DNA from: Gibbula magus
Lineage: Eukaryota; Mollusca; Gastropoda; Trochida; Trochidae
Reading direction: 5' to 3'
DNA: 64,000 bases
Assembly: GCA_936450465.1 (NCBI GenBank)
Contig: OW388304.1
Location: 9,492,700-9,556,699, forward strand
Shown: positions 46,400 to 55,626 of the stretch, in pieces
Numbering within the stretch: the first letter of the stretch is position 1
How the letters are laid out: each line of letters opens with the position of its first letter
Notes under the pieces: model-generated
The model's input: the letters and a program-made list of their open reading frames with translations, nothing else
Databases searched by the model: none
Told to the model about the DNA's origin: nothing
Program-made: the position numbers and the translations under genes

Positions 46400-47430
46400 A
46401 ATGTTTGTGAAAATGGTACATGTCATACCCTATCGTTAGCACTTGTAATTCATATTATTCACCTTCTTTACCAATTTGACGAACTCAACAAATCGGATAC
46501 ATTGAGGTTAAAATGAGAGTGTGTTTTGGATGGTCAATTTCCTGCAATAAGAATAAACATTGCATTGTGCGAGCCTTGCCAAGTTAACTACATAGTGGTT
46601 GTTCCTAATGCAAGATATTTACCATTCCAAGCCACTAGAGCATGATAACTTCTTTGCCATACACTGTCAGCCAAAAGAAACGCCTACCAGATGTCTTATC
46701 AGATTTCGTTAGAATGAACAGTTAAGCAATAGTATAACATTATGAAATTGCAACATTTCTGCAGATTATATTTAAATTTTCAGAAGTTGGCATGTCACAA
46801 AAGAATGGTGATTGTTGAATTGAGACAACAGTAATTGTTCACTTTTCGATCAGTGCTTGATCAGAAAAAATATTTGAAACAGATTTTCATACAACCAAGA
46901 GCAACACTACAGGCTTGCATTCGCATGAAAGTGATGATGACGCTACATGTGTACGTGGTTTCAGAGAGCAAGCGAATCAACCGGCAAAAGCAGTCTTCAT
47001 TCGGAAATAGCAGTCTTTATTCGGCATGGTTTTCATGAAAGTTATTGCCTCGAATCGCAGTTATTCACGATTTCAATGGACTTTAATTATTGTTTCAGCA
47101 TAACGTGGAGACCTTCATTAATTATATTTCAGAAATTATTCCATCTTTCATTTTAAGGAAATCAAGTAGGCATCTTTTTGGGCCGACAGTGTACAATGTC
47201 ATTCTTCATTCATTTTGTGCAGAACAGCTTGCCATTATTAATATAGTTTAATTTATAAAGTTGCACATTTCTTTAACAATGCGTATTAATGTCTGGAAGT
47301 TGTCAGCGTGCTATTCTCTCAATATAATTACACAAACTTATGCCTCCTAAATGGTGCTTTCAGTTAAAATAATTTATATTTTGGCATGATCTTAATTTTC
47401 ATACATAATGTATATAGGGATAATAATATA
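46400..47430. other. No gene recognised
   Basis: AT-rich sequence. The overlapping short ORFs at 46835-47156 have no recognisable domain. Confidence 0.4.
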
Positions 47431-47438
47431 AGAATAAT

Positions 47439-47572
47439 CAACGAGTTGCGAGGAATTACGGATTATCTGTCCCGAGTTAATTATTGTGATAAACTCTGAG
47501 GTTTAGCGAGGAGTTTGACATAATAATTCACGAGGGACAGATAATTCGTAATTACGAGCACCGAGTTGGTTA
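47439..47572. repeat. Fold-back palindrome, ~60-bp arms
   Basis: CGAGGAATTACGGATTATCT, then AATTATTGTGATAAACTC, faces GAGTTTGACATAATAATTC and AGATAATTCGTAATTACGAG. The arms pair with few mismatches around a short loop (TGAGGTTTAGCGAG). Confidence 0.75.
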
Positions 47573-48085
47573 TTCTTTTTCTTACCCAAGATCATTTTAA
47601 TGCGTAAAAATCGAAAAACTGGACCCCAATCCACGATCTTTGTATAGACTGTAAAATATAAATTGTAGTCATACGCCATTCATAAACTCTTTCACACCTT
47701 CAAGATGCGCATATCTAAATAGTTTGCAACTTACTCTATTTTTTCAGAACTATTCAAGAGTAACTGTTGAAATTTATTGCCAAAACTGTTTAGTGACATA
47801 GTAAACAACTCGTTTATATTGTTAACTATGTCACAGAATGAGAGAAAATTAGTGAAAACGTGAACTAACAATCGCACTGTTGGAATGCAAGATAGGAGTG
47901 TAATTACGTTACCAAATGACGTCATGGTTAATGACGTCACAAAGCAATAACGTCACGGCAGTGCAGCCGGCGACTCTTGCATGCTGCTTCGCCTTGCAAG
48001 TTTAGTACTGTAATTACGGTCTCGGAAACTTAGGTTGAACATGATTTTATATTTAGCATGTTTTACTGACTGGTGACTTCAATTA

Positions 48086-48260
48086 CAGTGCCGGACAAAA
48101 GTCATGGGAGTAAAATTGCAGTATTCCCGCAATCGTGTCGGAGCACAGTTGGGTCATGACTGCGTTATTCCTTCGACAGGAACGCGACAGTCTCCCGCCA
48201 AATTAGCGTCTCTGTCGCACGATAATTGCGAGATGACTGCGTTAATGTAGGCGGGGCTAT
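48086..48260 (+). mobile_element. Tc1-like terminus (left-facing end)
   Basis: TA followed by CAGTGCCGGACAAAAGTCA is typical of Tc1/mariner ends. Sub-terminal GCAGTATTCCCGCAA and a GGCGGGGCT block about 170 bp in recur at the inverted end near 61.8 kb. No transposase is present. Confidence 0.55.
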
Positions 48261-48596
48261 TCCGATGCGTCCAGGTCCCAAATTAAGCTACTGAGAGCTG
48301 ATTGGTCTAGTACTGTAGTGGGCGGGCGTAAAGATGAAATGTGCATTTACTGTCAAATGATTGCTGAAGTTGTCGTTGCTTCACGTCGAATAAATACCAT
48401 AGTGTTATGTTGTGGAATTTACCGGCGGTAACATTTCTTACTTGTATACATGTTGTATGAGATAATGTTATGTACTAGTGACAAAGTGACACACATTCAA
48501 CATCTGTGTATACTTTATTTTAAATACGACATGAAATAACTAAAATGTGTTTAAAAAACAGCCATTATTTGGCTCATGAGGCAATGTTAAAAAGGT

Positions 48597-48598
<2 letters not shown>

Positions 48599-48659
<61 letters not shown>
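48599..48659. repeat. (TA)n microsatellite
   Basis: About 30 uninterrupted TA dinucleotides. Confidence 0.97.
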
Positions 48660-48661
<2 letters not shown>

Positions 48662-48662
<1 letters not shown>

Positions 48663-50250
48663 AAAAAAAGGAAAACGGTAAGAAGCAGAATATCTAACCG
48701 ATATATATTTAAACTGTATAATGGTAGCATTATAAGATATGTTCGTGAAAGTGTACGTTTGGGGATATAACTAATAATAATAAAACGAAAATCTGAATAA
48801 AACTCTATTCTAACAGGTACTAAAGGTTTATCAGTTTAATAATATTAATCACATTACAACAACCACTATCGACTTTAATTTTTCTTTTTTTTGGGACAAA
48901 ATTTCTTTGTTACACTGGTCGATGACGCTTCTGTCATATCACACAGTTTCTTTTTCTGATACATTGTCTATTTTCTTATCAGACTTTTAGGGGTACAATC
49001 CTTTTTCCCTGTATATATTTCCCAAAGGTAAAACAATGGTGTTGCATTTAGATGGATTAATGTTAGTATAGTGTTTCTCCAAGTACATACATTAGTGTAT
49101 AGGGTGTGTATGTTTGTATATTATAATTTCCTTAAAGTAGATATCTTACAAAATATGATATATAAGTCTGTGATTATTTACTTGTAATCATTATCACGTT
49201 TCATAGTTCGGCAAAACCGATTGATAATGCTGTTAGTTACACGGTGTTTTGACAGGTTGCACAGAACTGTAAGACACTTGTATCTTCCGTATTGTCCAAA
49301 GGCACCGGTACCCCTATGCCCATTGCATCACCGTGTGTACCAACTCCCATTCAAATGGCAATTTAATCACATCAATGGATACCGCCGTGTCAGATACGCG
49401 TACCGGCACACTTGTTGATCTCGTGATCTACTTCGAATAGCACGTCTCTCATAACCCCATAGTGGGTAGCTCGATGTTCTACCTGTTTCGTTTTATCAAT
49501 AAATCAACATATTTATAAAAGTGCAATCGAGGTGAGATTTGAATAAAATATCTGTCTGTAAACGTTCGTGACCATTATGAAAACAATTTAGTTACTGACT
49601 TGATATTTTAAATTGAATTCCTTATCATTATTGTGTACACTCAGTCATACCGAAGTTTGTTAAGAAAATTTAAATAAACAATGCAAAAATGATATAACGC
49701 CTACCCACATTTTTTTTAATGCTTGTTGACTAGTTTATTTTTTTTCTGTGGTGTATGTAACATTTTCTGTTCTATAATCGTCACTCATTTGTTTAAGTAT
49801 ATGTTTGTATGGAGATTTCTTCCTTGTTTAACGATCCCGTCATAATAAATACCTTGAAACCAACAGTTATATCAATTACATGAGATAAATCCTTTGAAGT
49901 TTGTGAGAAGGGTACGATTTGTCTTATCACGCATTACGTAGTGCAATATATACACATATAATGAAATATACACATGACTTTAACTGTAGAAAGCAACTTT
50001 TAAAAACGTTAGTTTGTTAATATTTCATTTGTACAAACATGTAGTCCTTCATATCCTGTAGATGAGCCCTGAGGAGTAGTTATATACCGGACAGACAGAC
50101 AGACAGACAGATATGTTATTACAAAGTCTCACCTCATACAAATGTTTATATACAAGTCGATAAAATATAAAGTGATGAGCCATCCCACATGGGATTATGA
50201 GAGACTACATATATACATATTAAAGGACCTTAATAAAAATAAAATGTACA
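48662..50250. other. No gene; AT-rich spacer
   Basis: No exon or transposon border recognised. A short GACA microsatellite lies at 50090-50110. The ORF at 49221-49418 has no recognisable motif. Confidence 0.5.
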
Positions 50251-50431
50251 TATTATTTAAATACCTATCTGTTGACTAGACCTACTTTGCCTTACCTCCC
50301 AGGGGTAATGCTATTTCAACCTTAATACAGACGAACTTGAAGAATGGATGAGGGGTGCGTAAAATCCCTTATCCAAGGGCCGGTAAGTCTAGATGGTCTC
50401 GTGACGTCACTACCGGTTCATATCACTCTCC
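50251..50431 (+). repeat. DIRS left inverted terminal repeat
   Basis: 50269-50431 is almost perfectly complementary to 57299-57137 (about 163 bp), including CTGTTGACTAGACCTACTTT and GTGACGTCACTACCGGTTCA. The outer 50251-50290 is matched in reverse complement by the left half of the internal complementary region. Confidence 0.93.
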
Positions 50432-50713
50432 TAAAAGTTGCAGAGCAAGGCAGACGTGTTTTGTTCTGTGACTGGGGTTTTAGCGACTTGGGTTGCTAAC
50501 TTGCTATTTTTCTCTTGTTAGTTCAAGAGATATCATCAACGTTGTTCTTCGTTAGTGCAGGTTGTGTTTACAATCTGTTTTTCAAGTAGGTGTTAGATTT
50601 CAAGGGGCCTTGTTGACATGTGCTAGCTAGCGACCATCCGGAGTAGGTGGATTGCATGCGCCGCACGTGCAGCTCGTGATTCTTTGTTTTCTCTCACCTG
50701 ACTGTTGGGTGTT

Positions 50714-51367
50714 GCGTAGGGTAAAGGAGCAGTGGTATCTCTCCTACGCGGGTGACTCGCTTCGCTTGTCATCCGCTTTCGCTTGGTCATTCGCCATTCG
50801 TTCCGAGTGCTGACTGTTAGGTGTTTGTCTTGCGTCTGGTAGAGGAGTAGTGGCATCTCTCCTAATCGTTTGACTCGCTTCGCTGGCCATTCGCTTTCGC
50901 TTGTCACGCGCTTTCGGTCTGTACTTTAGTGTTAACTGTGGGTTGTTGACTTGCGTACAGTAAAGGAGCTAGTGGAATCACTCCTAATTCGCTTGTCATA
51001 CGCCTGTCGGTTGTACTCTAGTGCTAACTGTTAAGTGTTTGTCTTGCGTATCGTAGAGGAGTAGTGGTATCTCTCCTAATTCGTTTGGCTTGCTTCGTTT
51101 GTCATTCGCTCTCGCTTGGCTTACGCTTATCGGTCTGTACCTTAGGAAACTGTGGGTTTGACTTGCGTAAGGTAAAGGAGCAGTGGTATCTCTCCTACGC
51201 GGGTGACTCGCCTCGCTTGTCATTCGCTTGTCGCTTGTCATTCGCCTGCGGTCCGTACTCAAGTGCTTCGCGTCTCGCTTGGCTTCTCGCCTCGCCTGTC
51301 ACTGGCTCGCTAGTTGTTCGCCTTAGGTGAGTCACTAGCTTGGTTAAGGAGCAGTGGATACACTCCT
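50714..51367 (+). promoter_or_regulatory. Array of six AGGAG...CTCCT hairpins in the DIRS leader
   Basis: The motif AGGAGyAGTGGnATnnCTCCT occurs at 50725-50745, 50843-50863, 50964-50985, 51057-51077, 51176-51196 and 51347-51367. Each can fold with a 5-bp stem. The first can alternatively pair GCGTAGG with CCTACGC. The intervals share GACTCGCTTCGCTTGTCATT-like filler, so the array grew by tandem duplication. Regulation of translation or genomic RNA packaging is a possible role, inferred only. Confidence 0.7.
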
Positions 51368-51420
51368 CGTCAGTGACTCGCGTTGCCCGTTGCTAGCTTT
51401 CGCCTACCATTCGCCTTAGG

Positions 51421-51678
51421 TCGATTCTACGTGACTCACCCTTAGGGTGATTCACTTTGGTTCAAGTGACTCGCTACGCCAGTCACTTAGGGTTTGGTTC
51501 GACTTAGGTCGATTATACGTGACTCACCCTTAGGGTGACTCACTTTGGTTCAAGTGACTCGCTACGCCAGTCGCTTAGGGTTTGGTTCGACTTAGGTCGA
51601 TTATACGTGACTCACCCTTAGGGTGACTCACTTTGGTTCAAGTGACTCGCTACGCCAGTCACTTAAGGTTTGGTTCAC
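51421..51678 (+). repeat. 88-bp tandem repeat, 3 copies, in the DIRS leader
   Basis: TCGATTCTACGTGACTCACC starts at 51421, 51509 and 51597 (T/A variant at base 7), with exact 88-bp spacing. Each unit holds TGACTCACCCTTAGGGTGA, a short palindrome. It ends about 210 bp before the gag start. Confidence 0.92.
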
Positions 51679-51890
51679 GCACGAATGTTATGTGAATAAA
51701 GATTGATTTATCTTGTTAGTGTTTAGCCTATTTTTTGGTTTGGCTTGTTCGTCTTTGTTTACCTTGGCGGGTGGTTACTTGATTTTGACTTTGTGCTCTT
51801 CGAGTTCAGAGTTTTTGTTGCGACGCCGTGTAGGTGACTCGACTGTCTCTACCTTCGCTTACGTTACGCGTTTTATCGTTACCGTTCGCC

Positions 51891-53684
51891 ATGTACTCCG
51901 CCTTCTGCACGAACTGCGGAGGCAGGAAGTCCGCCTCAAGGGATCCGCACTTGTTATGCAGAAAGTGCAAGGACCTTTGCGAAGAGGATTACCGTTGCGA
52001 CGAGTGCGCTCCTCTCTCCGAATCGGAGTTCCACGCGTACGTTTCCGCCATACGCAAGTCGGTGGCCGATAGGGCTGCGTCACAGAAGCGTACGTCGTCA
52101 GCTCAACGTAGGGAGGTGTCTCCCATTCGTCATCCGTCTCCGGTGGAGGATGTAGACATTGTCCTCACGGAACGGGCGGATGAATTCGACAGGGAATCGG
52201 ACCTGTCCGAACCCGCTGGGGGGTCGAAGTTACGCTCCCCCCCTCCGCCGTCGTGTTCCGGTTCTCGTTCGCGGACTCACCCGTTGTCCCCTCCTTCGCC
52301 GGACCAACGGTTGTCTCCGCTTAGACTTAAGGTGGGCGGACCCGCTACGCCCAAGAGCAAGAAGAAGAAGTCCAAGAAGGCTAGGTTCGACAAGGTCGAT
52401 CCTTCCCTCCTTCTGGCATCCGTCAAGGATATGGTCTCTTCCTTGCTCGATGCGCGTTTGGGTCCGCAGAACTTACCTACTCACACTACGACTACGCGAT
52501 CGTGTGAGCCCTATGCGGATGACGTACCTCAGGGTGCGCGTTCCTCGTCCGCTAGGGCCTCCGCACCCGCGACTCCTTCGCGTACCCCTCGCACCCCGGA
52601 GCGGCGTGTCACGGTGATGTCACCCTTACGTGACTCCTCGCCGGACTCACCGGAACGTGACACCCGCTACGTGGACGTGTCGAACCCTCCGTTCATCAGT
52701 ATAGAAACGGAGGCGGAGGGTACGGGATCGTCGGAGGATCCTCCAGTGGTTGACGCAATAGCTATGCTATCCGAAGTGGCTTCGTTCGCGGACGTTCCAC
52801 TTAGCCAAGTCAGCGTGACGGGTCCGCGCACGTCGGCGGCCAGGAGGGCTTCCTTTGGCCCCGATGGCGAGGTACCTCCCGCGCGTCTTGCCCTTCCACC
52901 TCATAGGCTTCTGTTGGAGGCCACCGAGGATATGGAGCAAGTCATATCATCTGCGATGCCCAATCGTTGGCTTCCGCCTTTGGTGGTGCCGGACAAGCGC
53001 AGACGGCGTCTGCCCTTGTATCCGGTCCCTTTTCAGCTTGTTCCGCCTCCCCTTGATCAGGGGGCGTCCCGGTTGTTTACCACCAACCTGCTTCACCGCG
53101 TGTCTGAGGCACAGTTCTCTCATCTTGACAGGGAGGCGCGTTCGGTGTTAGGCTTGGGGAACAACGTGGCTTTCACATGTCAGGCGATGCTGGCTTGTGC
53201 TAAGCAGGCGGGCATGGAGGCGGGGGACCCGGTGTTGTTCAAAGCGTTTGGTGATGTGGCTGCGGACCTTGCGCAGATCATGTTGTCAGCGTCGCGAATT
53301 TCATTGAGTATAACAGTGCTTCGCAGAGACAATTTCCTCTACCGGTCAGGTCTCAACCCAGATCATAAGAACTTCCTTCGACATGCCCCTGCTCACGCTG
53401 AAACTCTGTTTGGTGGTCGTATCCCGGAGGTTTTGAGAGCACGACAGGAGGCCCAACAGCAAGACCACACTAATCGGCTCGTCACGCAGAGGCAAACGAC
53501 ACCAAAGCGTCCGCAGACCAATTTTCGTCAGGGGCAAGGCCAGGGCAGTGGCCAACCTTCCCCCAAGAAAGCGAAAACGGACTTTCGGCGGGGAGGTCGT
53601 GGCCGTGGATCCACGGGTCAGTCCCCCAAGTCCCCCCGGCCTGGCGCCGGAGGTCGTACCCCGCAAAAGAAGTGGAGGAAGTGA
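51891..53684 (+). CDS. DIRS ORF1, gag-like protein (597 aa)
   Basis: The frame is open from 51834, but ATG 51891 has a better context (GCCATGT) and starts directly before a cysteine cluster: C6, C9, C23, C26, C30, C36, C39. This looks zinc-binding (CTNC, CRKC, CDEC). A Ser/Pro/Arg-rich middle follows, then a conserved-looking C-terminal domain (PNRWLPPLVVPDKRRRRLPL, then FKAFGDVAADLAQIMLSASR). The last ~70 residues are basic and Gly/Gln-rich (FRRGGRGRG), suited to RNA binding. It presumably packages the element RNA. Its end overlaps ORF2 by 137 bp in another frame. Confidence 0.85.
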   Translation: MYSAFCTNCGGRKSASRDPHLLCRKCKDLCEEDYRCDECAPLSESEFHAYVSAIRKSVADRAASQKRTSSAQRREVSPIRHPSPVEDVDIVLTERADEFDRESDLSEPAGGSKLRSPPPPSCSGSRSRTHPLSPPSPDQRLSPLRLKVGGPATPKSKKKKSKKARFDKVDPSLLLASVKDMVSSLLDARLGPQNLPTHTTTTRSCEPYADDVPQGARSSSARASAPATPSRTPRTPERRVTVMSPLRDSSPDSPERDTRYVDVSNPPFISIETEAEGTGSSEDPPVVDAIAMLSEVASFADVPLSQVSVTGPRTSAARRASFGPDGEVPPARLALPPHRLLLEATEDMEQVISSAMPNRWLPPLVVPDKRRRRLPLYPVPFQLVPPPLDQGASRLFTTNLLHRVSEAQFSHLDREARSVLGLGNNVAFTCQAMLACAKQAGMEAGDPVLFKAFGDVAADLAQIMLSASRISLSITVLRRDNFLYRSGLNPDHKNFLRHAPAHAETLFGGRIPEVLRARQEAQQQDHTNRLVTQRQTTPKRPQTNFRQGQGQGSGQPSPKKAKTDFRRGGRGRGSTGQSPKSPRPGAGGRTPQKKWRK

Positions 53685-55626
53685 CTCGTGGTCACCCCCG
53701 CTGCTCCCTCCTCCACTCGTTCCGGTGTCGGAGGGCTTGGTGGGGGGTCGCCTCCAAGACTTTGTCAGCAACTGGGTACAGTTAGGGTTAGACCCTTACG
53801 TGTGTCGGATTCTGGGTCAGGGGTTCAGCATTCCCGTCTCGTCTCCGCCGCCCCTCACCTGTACTCCAATGGAGCGTCCCTTAGCAGGGGACCGGCTCAA
53901 ATTGACATTGGAACAGGTGGAGATATTAATCTCCAAACGGGCGGTGCAGGAGGTCCTGACCCCGCATCTAACGCCGGGGTTTTACTCCCCAGTGTTCGTA
54001 ATACCCAAAAGGAACTCGAAAAAATGGCGGCTAATTCACGATTTGAAGGTGTTCAACCGCTCCTTCCTCGTTCGGCCGCCATATTTTCGACTCTTGACGC
54101 TTCCCTCAGTGATGCGGTCCTTGGAGCGCTCAGACTGCATGGTGTCTCTCGATCTACAGGATGCGTACCTGCACGTGCCGATTCACTATCGGGACTGCAG
54201 GTACCTCCGCTTCATCCTGGACGGCAGACATTTTCAGTGGTGCGTGCTCCCGTTCGGGATCTCGTCCGCCCCCTGGTTATTCACACGGGTGACTCAGCCC
54301 ATCGTCCAATTCCTTCACCAATGCGACATTCAGTTCCTAATGTACTTGGACGATGGGATCGCTCACGACCGCTCCCCGGTCGTTCTCGAGGCGCAGCTCA
54401 GGTTCACGATGGACCTGTTCCGTCGTCTGGGGTGGCTAGTGAACTTAGAGAAGTCGGACTTGGTTCCGGCAACTCGTCTGAAGTTCCTAGGGGCTATCCT
54501 AGACACCCGGCTGTTCCGCGGTTTCGTCACGAGGGAGCGGATGGCTCGTTACGATCGCCTTATGGATCGCGCGCTCGACGCCTCGCTCTCCCTACGTCAG
54601 TGGCAAAGAGTGTTGGGGTTATTAACGTCAGCTCAGGACCTGACCCGCAGGGGGAGGTTGTTCCTTCGCCCGTTACAGGTGTTCCTGAATCCCCACATCA
54701 GGGAGACGCGTTGTCGTCACGACATAGTCTTAACCCCAGACCTACATCGGTTCCTAGCTTGGTGGCGGGTAGACGAGAGTGTGTTCGCAGGCGTTCCACT
54801 TCGTCCTCGCCCCCCCTCAGCTCACCTGTTTGTAGACGCCTCCACCCAAGGGTGGGGAGCGCACATGAGTCACGAACAGGTGGCGGGAGTTTGGTCCCCA
54901 TCAGAGCGGAACCTACACATCAACGTCCTCGAGTTGGACGCAGTACGTCTTGCCATTCAGCACTGGCAGGTCCCCTTGAGGGGCCAGTGCCTGCTAGTAC
55001 ACACGGACAGTTCGGCGGCTGCTTGGTCGATAAACAAGCAGGGGTCCACCAAGGCACAGTCTCTGCTACGCGTGTCACTCCAGCTCTTCGAGTTGGTGGA
55101 CGAGGTGGACCTGGACATTCGAGCGGTCCACATTCCAGGTGCCAAGAACGTCTTGGCGGACGCGTTGTCACGTCCGGATGCCCCTCCCCCAACGGAGTGG
55201 CAACTGAATCCGGTGGTTTTCAGGGGGTTGTGTCTCCAGTTCGGCACCCCGCTGATAGATCTGTTCGCGACGTGTCTCAACCACCAATTGCCAACCTACA
55301 TCTCCCCAGTGCCAGACCCGCTAGCGATGGGCTTAGACGCGCTCTCGTTAGGGTGGGAGGGGATGGACGCCTATGCTTTTCCGCCGCCGGCCATCCTCTC
55401 CCAAGTTGTAGCCAAGATAGGGGAAACTCGGATTCTTCGTCTCCTGCTGGTCGCCCCTTGGTGGCCAGCCCGGCCGTGGTTCGTTCCTCTCCGTCGGCTC
55501 TGTCGGCAGGAACCGGTTCCGATTCAGATACGGAGGGATCTGCTCATCAGCAGGCCAAGCGGAAGGTTACACGAGAACCCTCAGGTGTTCTCCCTTCACG
55601 CTTGGCTTGTATTAAAAGAGGGTTAA
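53548..55626 (+). CDS. DIRS ORF2: reverse transcriptase, RNase H, methyltransferase-like (692 aa)
   Basis: RT: SLDLQDAY with catalytic Asp202, then FGISSAPWLF and YLDDG (266-270). RNase H: acidic residues Asp430 (FVDAST), Glu462 (LELDAV), Asp487 (HTDSS) and Asp538 (LADALS). A Dam-type N6-adenine methyltransferase-like domain follows, with DLFATCLNHQLPTYIS at 571 and YAFPPP at 609-614 in the place of a DPPY/NPPY motif. This RT-RH-MT order is diagnostic of DIRS elements. The ATG at 53548 lies inside ORF1. The stop TAA (55624-55626) lies 2 bases before a hairpin that matches the leader motif, and the recombinase frame is already open in -1. Confidence 0.92.
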   Translation: MANLPPRKRKRTFGGEVVAVDPRVSPPSPPGLAPEVVPRKRSGGSDSWSPPLLPPPLVPVSEGLVGGRLQDFVSNWVQLGLDPYVCRILGQGFSIPVSSPPPLTCTPMERPLAGDRLKLTLEQVEILISKRAVQEVLTPHLTPGFYSPVFVIPKRNSKKWRLIHDLKVFNRSFLVRPPYFRLLTLPSVMRSLERSDCMVSLDLQDAYLHVPIHYRDCRYLRFILDGRHFQWCVLPFGISSAPWLFTRVTQPIVQFLHQCDIQFLMYLDDGIAHDRSPVVLEAQLRFTMDLFRRLGWLVNLEKSDLVPATRLKFLGAILDTRLFRGFVTRERMARYDRLMDRALDASLSLRQWQRVLGLLTSAQDLTRRGRLFLRPLQVFLNPHIRETRCRHDIVLTPDLHRFLAWWRVDESVFAGVPLRPRPPSAHLFVDASTQGWGAHMSHEQVAGVWSPSERNLHINVLELDAVRLAIQHWQVPLRGQCLLVHTDSSAAAWSINKQGSTKAQSLLRVSLQLFELVDEVDLDIRAVHIPGAKNVLADALSRPDAPPPTEWQLNPVVFRGLCLQFGTPLIDLFATCLNHQLPTYISPVPDPLAMGLDALSLGWEGMDAYAFPPPAILSQVVAKIGETRILRLLLVAPWWPARPWFVPLRRLCRQEPVPIQIRRDLLISRPSGRLHENPQVFSLHAWLVLKEG

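Noticed and set aside
50623..51330. Coding ORFs in the DIRS leader on both strands
   Set aside because: They translate the tandem ACTCGCTTCGC/CATTCGC filler and hairpins; no domain is seen and they are broken between repeat units.
53688..55530. N-terminal ~615 residues of the recombinase frame as a real protein domain
   Set aside because: It lies opposite the conserved RT-RNaseH-MT sequence and is low-complexity, Arg/Ser/Pro/Gly-rich and motif-free, as expected of a shadow frame in GC-rich DNA.
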